From the NCBI GenBank assembly GCA_949068525.1, contig CARTIQ010000001.1, positions 191,649 through 255,648 of the forward strand: 64,000 nt of DNA. The letters run 5' to 3'. The notes beneath the pieces were generated by a model. That model was not told the origin of the DNA, did no database searches, and saw only the letters and a program-made list of their open reading frames with translations. The DNA is from an uncultured Eubacteriales bacterium. GTDB lineage: Bacteria; Bacillota; Clostridia; Oscillospirales; Acutalibacteraceae. The number at the start of each line of letters is the position of its first letter. The first letter of the stretch is position 1. The position numbers were made by a program, and so were the translations under genes. This document shows positions 33,809-43,493 of the stretch, piece after piece.

Positions 33809-34186
33809 TCAATCTACGTTATACAAAACTTTTAGCTTTTCTATGCCTTTTTCGATTTTATCGTGCGAATAGTCGTACTTTTCCAAGACCTCACCACTAA
33901 ATTCATGCGCTTCATTAAAAAAGTTTAACGCCAACTCAAAGCGTCTGACCGTTTTTTGCTTATCCAACCCGTCAAATATCAGTCTTTCTGCCTTGTTAAA
34001 ATTTTTATCCGCCACTAATTTTTTTGTCATTCTCTCTAAGATGTCATCTTCCAGCTCTGTTGCGGAATCTTCCTCCTCGTCCACGTCCAAAATCGTTTTC
34101 ACCTTGTTTTTCCCAAAAAGAATCGCTGCAAATGTGTTAGCAATTACCTCTATTTGCCGCTCCATCCAGTCCTTTTTTATGCCCAT
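33809..34186 (-). CDS. DUF6483 family protein
   Basis: A 125-residue acidic, alpha-helical protein without signal peptide or membrane segments, beginning MGIKKDWMERQIEVIANTFAAILFGKNK. This N-terminus is characteristic of the DUF6483 family found in Clostridia. The C-terminal part has a TPR-like helical pattern. It lies 36 bases downstream of the topoisomerase subunit A gene on the same strand. Function unknown. Confidence 0.7.
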   Translation of the reverse strand: MGIKKDWMERQIEVIANTFAAILFGKNKVKTILDVDEEEDSATELEDDILERMTKKLVADKNFNKAERLIFDGLDKQKTVRRFELALNFFNEAHEFSGEVLEKYDYSHDKIEKGIEKLKVLYNVD

Positions 34187-34222
34187 AGTCTTTTAGTCTC
34201 CTCCGTTTTTATAAATTTATAA

Positions 34223-36472
34223 TCACAACGTCAGCTGCTCTGGCTGGTCTGCGCTCAAATTCGGTACTGTCCCCACGGCCGGTAATTTCTTTGGTCGATA
34301 ATACCTAGCGATGTCCGTTAAACTCTTTGGGTCAAGCTCTTTTGCCTCTACAACACGGTGTCCCTTTTTCAGGCTCATCACCGAAACTCCCTGCGTAGAC
34401 TTTGTTGTTTTAGCGTTTAACATGCTTGTATTAAAAACTAACGCCTTTTCTGCCGACGAAGTCACCACAAAGTCTTTTTCCTCTCCCAAATATTTAATCC
34501 CCACAACACGAGATTTATCCGAATAAGCCTTAACCAACTTTTTTCTATTTGTCTTGGTTTTATAGGCCTCTAGCGTAACCTTAGCGACTTTGCCGTTTTC
34601 AAAAAAGAACAGCACACATCCCGCATAATTCTGAGTTGCAATCATGCATAAGGCCGATTCGTCCTGGTCCATCTCTAGCTTTGCCGGCACAAATTCCCCC
34701 ATCACGCTCGCTTTAGAATCCGCAAAATCCGCGACCTTTGCCTTATAAACCTGCTGCTTATCTGTAAAAAACAGCAAATCAAAATTATTATTAGCCTCGA
34801 TTGTCTGCAGGATTTCGTCCCCGTCTTTTAGCTTTTGATCGCTGCTCATTCGCAAAGACTGCGGCGTTATCTTCTTGAAATACTGGTGTTTCGTAAAGAA
34901 CAAGTGTACCGGGTAATCCGGCACTTCTTCCTCCACCTCGGTCTCGACAACATCCTCCTTGTATATTAGCATAGTTTTTCTCGGTTTTCCATACTTTTCT
35001 GCAATATCTTTGAGTTCTTGCGCAATTATTTCCATTATTTTTTCGTCATCGTTCAAAATTGACTCTAAATTTTTAATTAGCTCCTTTAGCCGCTCTATCT
35101 CGTCTGTCCGCTTCAAGATATATTCTCGGTTTAAATGCCGCAGCTTTATCTCCGCCACGTAGTCTGCTTGCACTTCGTCAATGTCGAAACCCTGCATTAA
35201 ATTGGGTACAACCATGGATTCTTCTTTTGTGTTTCGTATGATTTTTATAGCCTTGTCTATGTCTACAAGAATCTTCTTTAGGCCCGCCAGTAGGTGCATT
35301 TTGCTTTTTTGCTTATGAAGATCAAACTGCGTTCTACGGCGCACGCACTCTGTTCTAAAGGCAAGCCACTCGCAAAGAAGCGCCCTTACTCCCAGTACTC
35401 GTGGCGTTTCGTTTATCAGCACATTGAAGTTGCAAGAGAACGAATCCTCAAGCGGCGTCATTCTGTACAGCCTTTGCATAAGTTTTTCTGCGTCTGTTCC
35501 TCTTTTTAAATCTATTGTTATCTTCAGACCTTCTATTCCAGTTTCGTCACGGATGTCTGAGATCTCCCTCACACTACCCTTTTTCACAAGTTCAATAATC
35601 TTTTCTATGATCGCTTCCGACGTTGTGGTGGGCGGGATGCTGCTAATATCGATGCAATTATGCCCCTTGTCATACGTATACCGTGCGCGCACCTTTATGC
35701 TGCCCCGACCCGTTTTGTAAATCTCCGCCATGGATTTTTCGTCGTAAATTATGCTGCCTCCCCCAGTAAAGTCGGGCGCTAAAAGCACCTTGTTTATGTC
35801 TGCTTCCGGGTCTTTAATCAGCATTGTCGTCGCTTTGCAAACCTCTCGCAAGTTAAAGGGGCAAATTGAGCTCGCCATGCCCACAGCTATCCCCGTGTTT
35901 GCATTTACCAAGATTGAAGGAAAGCCCGCCGGCAACAATGTTGGCTCTTTTTGCGTATTATCATAGTTATCCACAAAGTCGACGGTGTTCTTGTCAATAT
36001 CCTTAAAAAGCTCCTCACAGATGTCATCAAGCCGCGCCTCAGTATATCGCGAAGCTGCACACATCATATCTCTAGAATAAAACTTACCAAAGTTGCCCTT
36101 GGAATCCACATACGGGTACAGCAACGCCTCATAACCACGGCTTAGGCGCACCATGGTATCATAAATTGCGCTATCTCCGTGCGGGTTGAGCTTCATCGTT
36201 TGCCCAACTATGTTCGCCGACTTAGTCCTCGCCGAACCCAAAAGCCCCATCTTATACATGGTGTAGAGCAGCTTGCGGTGCGACGGCTTAAAACCATCTA
36301 TCTGTGGGATAGCTCGCGACAAAATCACGCTCATCGCATACGGCATATAGTTTTTCTCTAGCGTACTTGCGATTTTTTGCTCCACAATTTCGCCCGCACC
36401 ATTAATTACTCCATGCGTCCGCTCACCATACCCATTTATATCATTTGGAAAATCTTTTTTCTTTGATGCCAA
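34223..36472 (-). CDS. parC: Type IIA DNA topoisomerase subunit A (ParC/GyrA-like, second set)
   Basis: A 749-residue breakage-reunion subunit. The catalytic tyrosine is Tyr143 in CAASRYTEARL. The C-terminal third is shorter than in GyrA and I see no GyrA-box, so topoisomerase IV-like decatenation is more likely than supercoiling. The start is a TTG with GGAGG nine bases upstream. Subunit B is encoded 33 bases upstream on the same strand. The QRDR region (HGDSAIYD) is like sensitive enzymes. Assignment as ParC rather than a separate paralogue is tentative. Confidence 0.88.
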   Translation of the reverse strand: MASKKKDFPNDINGYGERTHGVINGAGEIVEQKIASTLEKNYMPYAMSVILSRAIPQIDGFKPSHRKLLYTMYKMGLLGSARTKSANIVGQTMKLNPHGDSAIYDTMVRLSRGYEALLYPYVDSKGNFGKFYSRDMMCAASRYTEARLDDICEELFKDIDKNTVDFVDNYDNTQKEPTLLPAGFPSILVNANTGIAVGMASSICPFNLREVCKATTMLIKDPEADINKVLLAPDFTGGGSIIYDEKSMAEIYKTGRGSIKVRARYTYDKGHNCIDISSIPPTTTSEAIIEKIIELVKKGSVREISDIRDETGIEGLKITIDLKRGTDAEKLMQRLYRMTPLEDSFSCNFNVLINETPRVLGVRALLCEWLAFRTECVRRRTQFDLHKQKSKMHLLAGLKKILVDIDKAIKIIRNTKEESMVVPNLMQGFDIDEVQADYVAEIKLRHLNREYILKRTDEIERLKELIKNLESILNDDEKIMEIIAQELKDIAEKYGKPRKTMLIYKEDVVETEVEEEVPDYPVHLFFTKHQYFKKITPQSLRMSSDQKLKDGDEILQTIEANNNFDLLFFTDKQQVYKAKVADFADSKASVMGEFVPAKLEMDQDESALCMIATQNYAGCVLFFFENGKVAKVTLEAYKTKTNRKKLVKAYSDKSRVVGIKYLGEEKDFVVTSSAEKALVFNTSMLNAKTTKSTQGVSVMSLKKGHRVVEAKELDPKSLTDIARYYRPKKLPAVGTVPNLSADQPEQLTL

Positions 36473-36505
36473 AACTTTTCACCTCCGTAACCTTTACGCA
36501 GCCTT

Positions 36506-38488
36506 TCAGCTTATATCCGCGACGTCAATATAAAGATGTCCATTCTCTACGATGAACTCTTTGCGGCCCATTATATTGTCACCTAGCAGCACGTCGAACA
36601 TCTGAGCCGTTCGTTGCGCGTCCTCCGGCATTATCTTTATCAATCTACGCGTTTTAGGGTTCATCGTTGTCAAGTTCATCATATCCGGCTCGTTCTCGCC
36701 AAGCCCTTTAGAACGCTGAATTGTATATTTTTGCGCACCCAAACCCTTTATGAAATCCTCCTTCTCTTTTTCCGTATAGGCAAAATAGGTCTCGCTCTTC
36801 GTGTTGATCTCATAAAGCGGCGATTCTGCAATAAAAACCTTCCCTTCGTCGATCAGTCGGGGCGTCAACCGGTAAATCATAGTCAGAAGCAATGTTCGGA
36901 TCTGAAAGCCATCCACGTCTGCATCCGTACACAAAATCACCTTGTTCCACCGTAGCAGGTTTATGTCAAACGACGCCAAGTCCTTGCTCGCCTTAGATTT
37001 TATCTGCACTCCACATCCCAGAACCTTAATAAGGTCAGTTATGATCTCACTTTTAAAGATCTTGTTATAATCGACTTTCAAGCAATTCAAAATCTTTCCT
37101 CGAATCGGAATGATCGCCTGAAAATTCGGGTCGCGCGCCTGTTTACAGGCTCCCAGCGCAGAGTCGCCCTCCACGATAAATAGTTCGCGCTCCGATACGT
37201 CTTTGCTCCGGCAGTCCACAAACTTCGCAACCCTGCTCGTGATGTCCATATTGCTTGTCAGTTTCTTTTTAATGTTAAGCCGCGTCTTTTCTGCATCTTC
37301 GCGGCTCCGTTTGTTTATGAGTACCTGCGCCCCGATTTTCTCCGCGTCCGTTGGGTTCTCTATAAAATAAACCTCCAGCTGATGCCGGAACATCTCGACC
37401 ATAGCATCCTGGATACCTTTGTTCGTTATCGACTTTTTCGTCTGGTTCTCATACGACGTCACGTTTGAAAACGACGAAACCACCACAACCAAGCAGTCTT
37501 CCACGTCGACAAATGTTATCTTGCTCTCGTTTTTGTTGTATTTCCCGTTCTGCTTCAAGTAGGAGTCAATCTGGTACACAAACGCGTTCTTCACGGCCTT
37601 TTCGGGCGCACCGCCATACTCCAGCCAGCTCGAGTTATGATAGTACTCTGCTCCGCTTACTTTGTTCGAAAACGCAAACGCAATATTTATCTTCGTCTTG
37701 TAGTATGGCTTGTCTTCGCGGTCACGGACCTTTTTCTCCCCCGTCCAAAATTGCACCGGAGTCAAAAAATCCTCTCCAACAAGCTCCTTAACGTGGTCCA
37801 CAATGCCGTTTTCGTACTGAAACTCCGACACCTCAAAGCTTTCGCCCGCCTGGCTCCGAAAAATAAACTTCAAACCCGCATTAACAATGGCCTGACGCTT
37901 CATTACGTCAAAAAAGTACTCCTGGCTTATGTTTATATCTGTAAACACAGCCAAATCGGGTTTCCAGCGAATTTTTGTCCCGGTATCTTTGCCATCATAC
38001 GGCTCCTTTTGCAAGCCACCGACATTCTCGCCCTTTTCGAAGTGCAAGCTATAAACAAAGCCATCCCGCTTTATTTCAACGTCCATATACTCCGATGAAT
38101 ACTGGGTGGAACACAGTCCCAATCCGTTTAACCCCAGGGAGTACTCGTAGTTTTGCGCCGCTGCGTTATTATACTTGCCGCCCGCGTAGAGTTCGCAAAA
38201 AACAAGTTCCCAGTTGAACTTGCCCTCGTTTTTGTTAAAATCCACCGGGATCCCTCTGCCGTGGTCTTCTATCTCTATTGAATGATCCTCAAGCAGCGTC
38301 ACCACTATCTCCGATCCAAATCCCTCTCGCGCTTCATCAATTGAATTCGATAAAATCTCAAAAACCGAGTGCTGACATCCCTCTATTCCGTCCGAACCAA
38401 ATATAACCGCCGGCCGTTTGCGCACTCTATCGGCACCCTTAAGCGCAGATATGCTGTCGTTCCCATAATTTCGCGCTTTTAATTCCAT
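36506..38488 (-). CDS. parE: Type IIA DNA topoisomerase subunit B (ParE/GyrB-like, second set)
   Basis: A 660-residue ATPase subunit: GHKL domain with NSIDEAREG and DHGRGIPVD, GLNGLGLCSTQYSSEYM lid, transducer, and TOPRIM with EGDSALG and DADVDG. The sequence departs from typical GyrB, with a divergent N-terminus (RVRKRPAVIFGSDGIEG) in place of the usual RPGMYIG, so it belongs to the divergent second topoisomerase pair seen in Clostridia. Start at ATG 38488, six bases after AGAGGGGG. It forms an operon with subunit A. Confidence 0.9.
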   Translation of the reverse strand: MELKARNYGNDSISALKGADRVRKRPAVIFGSDGIEGCQHSVFEILSNSIDEAREGFGSEIVVTLLEDHSIEIEDHGRGIPVDFNKNEGKFNWELVFCELYAGGKYNNAAAQNYEYSLGLNGLGLCSTQYSSEYMDVEIKRDGFVYSLHFEKGENVGGLQKEPYDGKDTGTKIRWKPDLAVFTDINISQEYFFDVMKRQAIVNAGLKFIFRSQAGESFEVSEFQYENGIVDHVKELVGEDFLTPVQFWTGEKKVRDREDKPYYKTKINIAFAFSNKVSGAEYYHNSSWLEYGGAPEKAVKNAFVYQIDSYLKQNGKYNKNESKITFVDVEDCLVVVVSSFSNVTSYENQTKKSITNKGIQDAMVEMFRHQLEVYFIENPTDAEKIGAQVLINKRSREDAEKTRLNIKKKLTSNMDITSRVAKFVDCRSKDVSERELFIVEGDSALGACKQARDPNFQAIIPIRGKILNCLKVDYNKIFKSEIITDLIKVLGCGVQIKSKASKDLASFDINLLRWNKVILCTDADVDGFQIRTLLLTMIYRLTPRLIDEGKVFIAESPLYEINTKSETYFAYTEKEKEDFIKGLGAQKYTIQRSKGLGENEPDMMNLTTMNPKTRRLIKIMPEDAQRTAQMFDVLLGDNIMGRKEFIVENGHLYIDVADIS

Positions 38489-38568
38489 AAACATCCCCCT
38501 CTTTGCGGCCTCTAATATTATGTTACGCAATGCCTCAATTATTGTCAACCCCATCGCGCCAAAACTAA

Positions 38569-38605
38569 AGAGATTCCCCCGCGTTAAAAGGGAATCTCTT
38601 GTTAA
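38569..38605 (-). terminator. Terminator after the GT8 gene
   Basis: AGAGATTCCC (38569-38578) pairs perfectly with GGGAATCTCT (38590-38599). Transcription from the GT8 gene would meet it about 25 bases after the stop; the T tract on the minus strand is TTTAGTTTTGG. Confidence 0.7.
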
Positions 38606-38625
38606 TTTGTCTAGCCAAATCTAGG

Positions 38626-39651
38626 TTAACTCGCAGCTGAAAAATTATATTTTGCTTCTATTTCCTTAAAATAATCGGTTTTTGCGGCATATGCCCACCA
38701 CAAGCTTTTTCTATTAACCTCACCCTGCCCCCACGGCTTACATATACAGTGCAATATCACTGGGTTTTCATATGCAGCTTGCATTTCATCTTCAGTATAA
38801 TGGCCTTTTGCCAAGAAAATCTTTGCGTGGGCCCTTGCCACCCCTACATCTCCAAAATTGAATATCCCATACTTAGCAGGCAAAAAGTCTGTATTTTTAT
38901 AGCAAACCACATTTATAACTGTCTGGTCGTGCTGCTCGAGCCTATCATTGTTCCTTTTAATAAACTCCTCAAACTTTTGCTCCATATTATCGGCCCTTAA
39001 TTTGGCCAAATTTGCCAGCATTACGCCAGCACATATAAAGTGATCATTATATATTCCAAACTTCTCTGTACCTCGGACATTTGCGTCCAAAAAGCCCCTA
39101 TAATAAAGGTCTTCCATTCCTATGTCATACATCTCTGCCAAGTCGCCCAAAACCAAAACGTCACCATCCAGCCAAATGATTTTTTCTATTTCTGGCAGCA
39201 CAGACGACAAAGACAGCCTATAATACGTCGGCGTAGTTATGTGCCCTATATCGTTCGCATTTTTATAGCTATCCTGCATATCAATAAACATTATCTTGCA
39301 TCTATTTTCGTATTTGCCTTGCAAACTCAATATTTTTTGCTTATTGTCTTCTCCAAAGCCGCCCGGCGTCATAATGTAAATGTCATACCGCGTGTTGCTG
39401 TTAGAATTAATCATCATCGACGTTATTGCAACTATCGTCGGGTACGTATAATTACCGTCCGCTGCCATTGCCACCGGAATTTCCCTAGGTTGACCAGAAC
39501 CATTTTGCGCCACCACCATTGTGTTGTTCTTATTAGGAGCTTCTTTTTCGCCGTGTTCCCAGCCAAACGCAAATACTACACTAAATAAAATGGCGGCACA
39601 GGTCACCACAGTTAGCCAAATTTTGCTTTTTAACGTCTTTTTTTCACACAT
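38626..39651 (-). CDS. Glycosyltransferase family 8 protein with N-terminal membrane anchor
   Basis: A 341-residue protein. Residues about 10-30 form a signal anchor with preceding Lys residues (KKTLKSK), a Ser/Asn/Lys-rich linker follows, and then a GT8 domain with IPVAMAADGNYTYPTIVAI, the DxD-type motif WLDGDVLVLGD and HCICKPWGQGEVN near the end. By the positive-inside rule the catalytic domain would lie outside the cell, where no nucleotide sugar is expected. AAGGAG lies an unusually long 14 bases before the ATG. A terminator follows. Substrate unknown. Confidence 0.82.
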   Translation of the reverse strand: MCEKKTLKSKIWLTVVTCAAILFSVVFAFGWEHGEKEAPNKNNTMVVAQNGSGQPREIPVAMAADGNYTYPTIVAITSMMINSNSNTRYDIYIMTPGGFGEDNKQKILSLQGKYENRCKIMFIDMQDSYKNANDIGHITTPTYYRLSLSSVLPEIEKIIWLDGDVLVLGDLAEMYDIGMEDLYYRGFLDANVRGTEKFGIYNDHFICAGVMLANLAKLRADNMEQKFEEFIKRNNDRLEQHDQTVINVVCYKNTDFLPAKYGIFNFGDVGVARAHAKIFLAKGHYTEDEMQAAYENPVILHCICKPWGQGEVNRKSLWWAYAAKTDYFKEIEAKYNFSAAS

Positions 39652-39796
39652 ATGTTCGCGTGTCTCTCCTTTTTTAACATTATAATAAAAATGGCTGGGC
39701 TGAAGGTTTAGATACAATTGCAAGTTTTTTGTTCCCCACGTAAAAGTACGCAATTACGCTTAAATTATAAAAACATTTTATTTTAAATTAAAAATT

Positions 39797-40636
39797 TTAC
39801 TGTAATTCCTTACAGCAACAATGATACTCATGAATTTTTGAAGTCAAGGTTTGAAAAAATATAGGCTGTTCTTCCTCAGGAATGCCTTGCGACATTATCG
39901 CCAAAAAATATGGTTCATTGCCTTCATCGTAAATTATGGCTTCATCATTACAAATTAGTTTATAAGGTATCCACCCCGGCTTATGTAAAACATGCAAAGA
40001 CGGAACCCCAGCAGGAATTTTGTCATTATAGATTCCTGATGAAAAATAGATTGCTGCTTTTTCTGATAGATCTGTTTTTTCTAAAATAAATTTAAAAAGG
40101 CACTCTATATGTTTAATTAAATCTTCCGCACTAAAGTCTTGATTAACACACTTTTCGGTTTCTACCGGAGTTCCGAGTTGAGCTAAAAAATTTTTTAAAT
40201 TATCTTCACCCACGCGCTCTCTAAGTATTCGAGCGGCTATATTATCACTTTGTGTAATTAATAGTTTAAGGAGTTGCTCTATGCTATATTTATCTCCGAC
40301 ACTTCCACGTTTAATCTGGCCCGTTCCACCATATTTATGGCATTCTTTGTATTCCAAAATTTCATTAATATCTATTTTATTTTCTTGAATCATCTTAAAA
40401 ACGCACAGAGCTAAGTATGTTTTATTAGTACTGGCAGGATCATATTTTTTAGAACAATTATAGGATAATATATCCATATTATTAGGATTTTTATAATAAA
40501 ATCCTACATCATATCTTTTACATATATCAACTATTTCTGCTTTTAAATCTTCTTTATTGCACGCTTCAGCATTGCCCATAACAAAAAAAATAGTGCAAAA
40601 TATTACTGCTAAAATTATACTTTTTTTTAATTTCAA
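39797..40636 (-). CDS. Secreted serine hydrolase, class A beta-lactamase/PBP-like
   Basis: A 279-residue exported protein (signal peptide about residues 1-25, ending near GNAEAC, so a lipid-anchored Cys is possible). It has the active-site motifs STNK (SxxK) and SDN, and HKPGW where beta-lactamases have KTG. I see no ExxLN omega-loop motif, so it is probably not an efficient beta-lactamase. It may be a carboxypeptidase- or esterase-like member. Translation starts at TTG with AGGAG nine bases upstream. Single gene. Confidence 0.75.
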   Translation of the reverse strand: MKLKKSIILAVIFCTIFFVMGNAEACNKEDLKAEIVDICKRYDVGFYYKNPNNMDILSYNCSKKYDPASTNKTYLALCVFKMIQENKIDINEILEYKECHKYGGTGQIKRGSVGDKYSIEQLLKLLITQSDNIAARILRERVGEDNLKNFLAQLGTPVETEKCVNQDFSAEDLIKHIECLFKFILEKTDLSEKAAIYFSSGIYNDKIPAGVPSLHVLHKPGWIPYKLICNDEAIIYDEGNEPYFLAIMSQGIPEEEQPIFFQTLTSKIHEYHCCCKELQ

Positions 40637-40701
40637 TTTTATTATCTCCTTTATTCAGGCTAAATTAAATATTATATAATTTTGTCGAAAAAGTTTATTA
40701 C

Positions 40702-40794
40702 TGGCGGAGAGATGGGGATTCGAACCCCAGAAACCGCTTTAACGGTTTACACGATTTCCAATCGTGCTCCTTCGGCCAGCTCGGACACCTCTCC
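40702..40794 (-). tRNA. tRNA-Ser (anticodon GGA)
   Basis: A 93-base class II tRNA with encoded CCA. Acceptor GGAGAGG pairs with CCTCTCC-like 3' strand. The anticodon arm is CACGA-TTGGAAA-TCGTG, giving anticodon GGA (serine codons UCC/UCU). The long variable arm AACCG..CGGTT and T-arm GGGGTTCGAATCCCC are clear. Confidence 0.97.
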
Positions 40795-40887
40795 AAAAAA
40801 CAGCTCGATCATTATAACAAACAAATCCACAAAAGTCAAGGTTACCCCCATTAATCTACCACATTATGGCAGATCCAAGTAAAATCT

Positions 40888-42117
40888 TTACCGCTTTTTG
40901 CGTAGATATGCTCCGGGTAAAACCTTTTTACCCATGTCTAGCATAATAGTCAACTTCTGCATCGCGTGTGGAGCTGAGTCTAATTCGTTGCCCCATTGGT
41001 CAAAAATCTTCTCAACCTTTGCTTCAAATGCCCTACAGCCCGGCTCCAACACATCTAGGGTGTCTCCCTTAGAAAATTTATTCCGCTGCGTTACCTCTAT
41101 TTTGCCATCCTTAAAACCATCACAAACAGCGACAACATCATACTTACGGATGTATCCTCCATTTGAATATATTTGACCAGGCTCACTGCCAAAAAAGAAC
41201 CCTGTACTATATTCTCTGTGGCTGATCTTCTCTAATTCTTCAATAATCCACGGTTCAATAGGCTTACCACTTAAATATAAGTCCACTGCATTGTGATATG
41301 CATTTGTCGTTGTCGCCACATAATAGGCCGACTTTGCCCTACCCTCAATTTTTAGACTCGTTGCACCTGCGTTTATTATCTCTGGAATATGGTTTATCAT
41401 ACATAGGTCTCGCGAATTCAAGATGTATGCCCCGTTGTTTTCTTCCATAATAGAAAAGTGCTGGCCTTCTCTATTCTCTTCAACCAAACTGTACTTCCAG
41501 CGGCATGGCTGCGCGCAATCCCCTCTGTTTGCGTCTCGGCCTGTTAAATAGCTCGATAACAAACATCGGCCCGAAAACGACACGCACATCGATCCATGCA
41601 CAAAAACTTCTAATTCTAAATCTCTGTCCGTTTTTGCTCTGATCGTGGCTATCTCTTCAAGCGTCAATTCTCGTGCTAATATAACCCTCTTAGCCCCCAA
41701 TTCATAAAACGCCCGCGCTGTCAAATAATTCACCACGCCGGCCTGTGTCGAGATGTGCACGTCCACATCTGGCGCGTATTTTTTTGCCAGCTGCAAAACA
41801 CCTACATCCGCGACTATAATCGCGTCCACCTGCGCGTCTGCTAGCTTTTGAATAAACGCTGGCAGTTTTGGAACTTCTTCGTTGTGCGGCAACGTATTGC
41901 ATGTTACGTACACTTTTACGCTGTTTTTATGCGCAAAATCCACCGCTTTTACGATTTCTTCTTCGCTAAAATTGTTTGGCGAGGTTCGCATTCCAAAAGC
42001 TTGTCCTGCCAAGTAAACTGCGTCTGCACCAAAACTTACCGCTGCCATTAATCGTTCCTTGTCTCCAGCGGGAGACAAAACTTCTGGTCTTTTTACAAAA
42101 CTGTTTATCTCTTTCAA
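40888..42117 (-). CDS. U32 family peptidase, tRNA U34 hydroxylation-type (TrhP/YrrO-like)
   Basis: About 409 residues. Signatures are ELLSPAGDKERL-like start (VLSPAGDKERLMAAV), FGADAVYLAG, and the cysteine set CVSFSGRCLLSSYLTGRDANRGDCAQPCRWKY-type region around residues 165-200 that is conserved in TrhP-like U32 proteins. Some U32 proteins start 5-hydroxyuridine formation in tRNA; others act as collagenases. I prefer TTG at 42117, which has AAGGAAG upstream; the frame reaches a TTG at 42138. It lies directly after mltG, a common clostridial arrangement. Confidence 0.88.
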   Translation of the reverse strand: MKEINSFVKRPEVLSPAGDKERLMAAVSFGADAVYLAGQAFGMRTSPNNFSEEEIVKAVDFAHKNSVKVYVTCNTLPHNEEVPKLPAFIQKLADAQVDAIIVADVGVLQLAKKYAPDVDVHISTQAGVVNYLTARAFYELGAKRVILARELTLEEIATIRAKTDRDLELEVFVHGSMCVSFSGRCLLSSYLTGRDANRGDCAQPCRWKYSLVEENREGQHFSIMEENNGAYILNSRDLCMINHIPEIINAGATSLKIEGRAKSAYYVATTTNAYHNAVDLYLSGKPIEPWIIEELEKISHREYSTGFFFGSEPGQIYSNGGYIRKYDVVAVCDGFKDGKIEVTQRNKFSKGDTLDVLEPGCRAFEAKVEKIFDQWGNELDSAPHAMQKLTIMLDMGKKVLPGAYLRKKR

Positions 42118-42141
42118 AATTTTCTTCCTTCTCAACAAAAA

Positions 42142-43452
42142 TTAGGATAGACCGGCCTTTTTCAAATTGACATTGTGCTCCGAGAACGTCTTCGCATAGA
42201 AGGTTTTGCCTTCTTTATTGTGACAATAAAAATAATACTGCGTTGATTTATGGTTAAGAACCGCTTCAATAGCTGACGCCCCTGGGTTGCAGATAGCTCC
42301 TGGTGTTAGGCCTCTTTTTTTATAGGTATCATACGGACTTTCGTAATTCTCCCGGACTTCCAGTGGGACTTTATCCTTATTTCTATACGGGTACCAAATC
42401 GTCGAATCAATACCCAAGCAGCTGTTTATTGCATCTCCAAAAGGCGAAAGGCCCCCATTCTTAGATGTATTAAGTCTGTTCTCTATTACCGACGCTATGC
42501 CTAGCATGTCCGCGTCGTTCGAGGCCTCCGCCTGAATCAGCGACGCAATAATTACTAAGTCTTCTATCGGTATGGCCTTGCGCTCTGCCACGGTCTTTAT
42601 ACTAACCTTTTCGTTCGAATCATCGGTAATCAGCTTTTTCGAAATCTTATTATTAAAATTGTTTAAAAACTTCTTTATCACCGTTTTCGGCTCAACATTC
42701 TTATAAAAACTATACGTATCGGGGAACAAAAAGCCCTCCAGTCTATAAATCGTGTCTGCCACCGACTTTCGCTCCTTTAAAAAGCTATGGTCCTTATCAA
42801 ACTCGCTAGATTTGCAAGCGTTCATAAACTCCTCTGCCGAGCAAACCTCGTTGCTTTCAAGAATAGCTGCAATCTCCATTACATTCTTGCCTTCGGGGAT
42901 CGTCACGTCAACTATGTCAGTGTCTATCCGGTTCGCGTTAGACTGCAAGTAATTGACGATCGCTTCATAATCCAGATTCGTCTTTATTTCGAATGTTCCC
43001 GGAATAAACTTTTGCGACCCTTTAGTAAAAAACAAGTATAGCTTGAAGAACGTCGGCTGATTTATTACTCCGTTTTCATGCAGAATATCCACAACCTGGC
43101 CCTTCGACGCGCCCTTTGGAAGTTCCACACTCAAAGTGCCCTCTTGCCTTGTGATAGCCAACATGTCCAACGTTCCAAAAAGGACAAACTGCCCTATCAT
43201 AATGCAGACCGACACTATCATGCCGATCCAAACCATCTTAAAAAGCCTTGCGTTCTGTCCCGACTTTTTCACCCTCGGTGCTTTTTTTGAGTCTCTACGT
43301 TTAGCGCTACCATGTGCCTTTTTGCTTTCATCGCTATAGCTCATCAAGTCTTCCATCGGCTCTTTACCTAGGCCCGTATCGTTTATTTCAACCTCAAAAT
43401 TTTCTATCTTCTTTTTTCTCTCGTCAAAGTCAAAATCCTTATCGTCACTCAT
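42142..43452 (-). CDS. mltG: Endolytic transglycosylase MltG
   Basis: A 436-residue protein. The first 75 residues are cytoplasmic and Lys-rich, then one membrane helix (about 76-98), a LysM-like subdomain and the YceG catalytic domain with the Glu of LIQAEASNDADM and SPYDTYKKRGLTPGAICNPG. MltG cuts nascent glycan strands and works with PBPs; PBP1A is encoded 4 kb away. GGAGG lies ten bases before the ATG. Confidence 0.95.
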   Translation of the reverse strand: MSDDKDFDFDERKKKIENFEVEINDTGLGKEPMEDLMSYSDESKKAHGSAKRRDSKKAPRVKKSGQNARLFKMVWIGMIVSVCIMIGQFVLFGTLDMLAITRQEGTLSVELPKGASKGQVVDILHENGVINQPTFFKLYLFFTKGSQKFIPGTFEIKTNLDYEAIVNYLQSNANRIDTDIVDVTIPEGKNVMEIAAILESNEVCSAEEFMNACKSSEFDKDHSFLKERKSVADTIYRLEGFLFPDTYSFYKNVEPKTVIKKFLNNFNNKISKKLITDDSNEKVSIKTVAERKAIPIEDLVIIASLIQAEASNDADMLGIASVIENRLNTSKNGGLSPFGDAINSCLGIDSTIWYPYRNKDKVPLEVRENYESPYDTYKKRGLTPGAICNPGASAIEAVLNHKSTQYYFYCHNKEGKTFYAKTFSEHNVNLKKAGLS

Positions 43453-43493
43453 CTTTTTACTGCCTCCTTTTCGGTTTGCTCTGCCAGCATCAG

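Noticed and set aside
37465..38217. Overlapping plus-strand ORFs opposite the topoisomerase B gene
   Set aside because: Antisense to strongly conserved GHKL/TOPRIM coding sequence; no ribosome sites.
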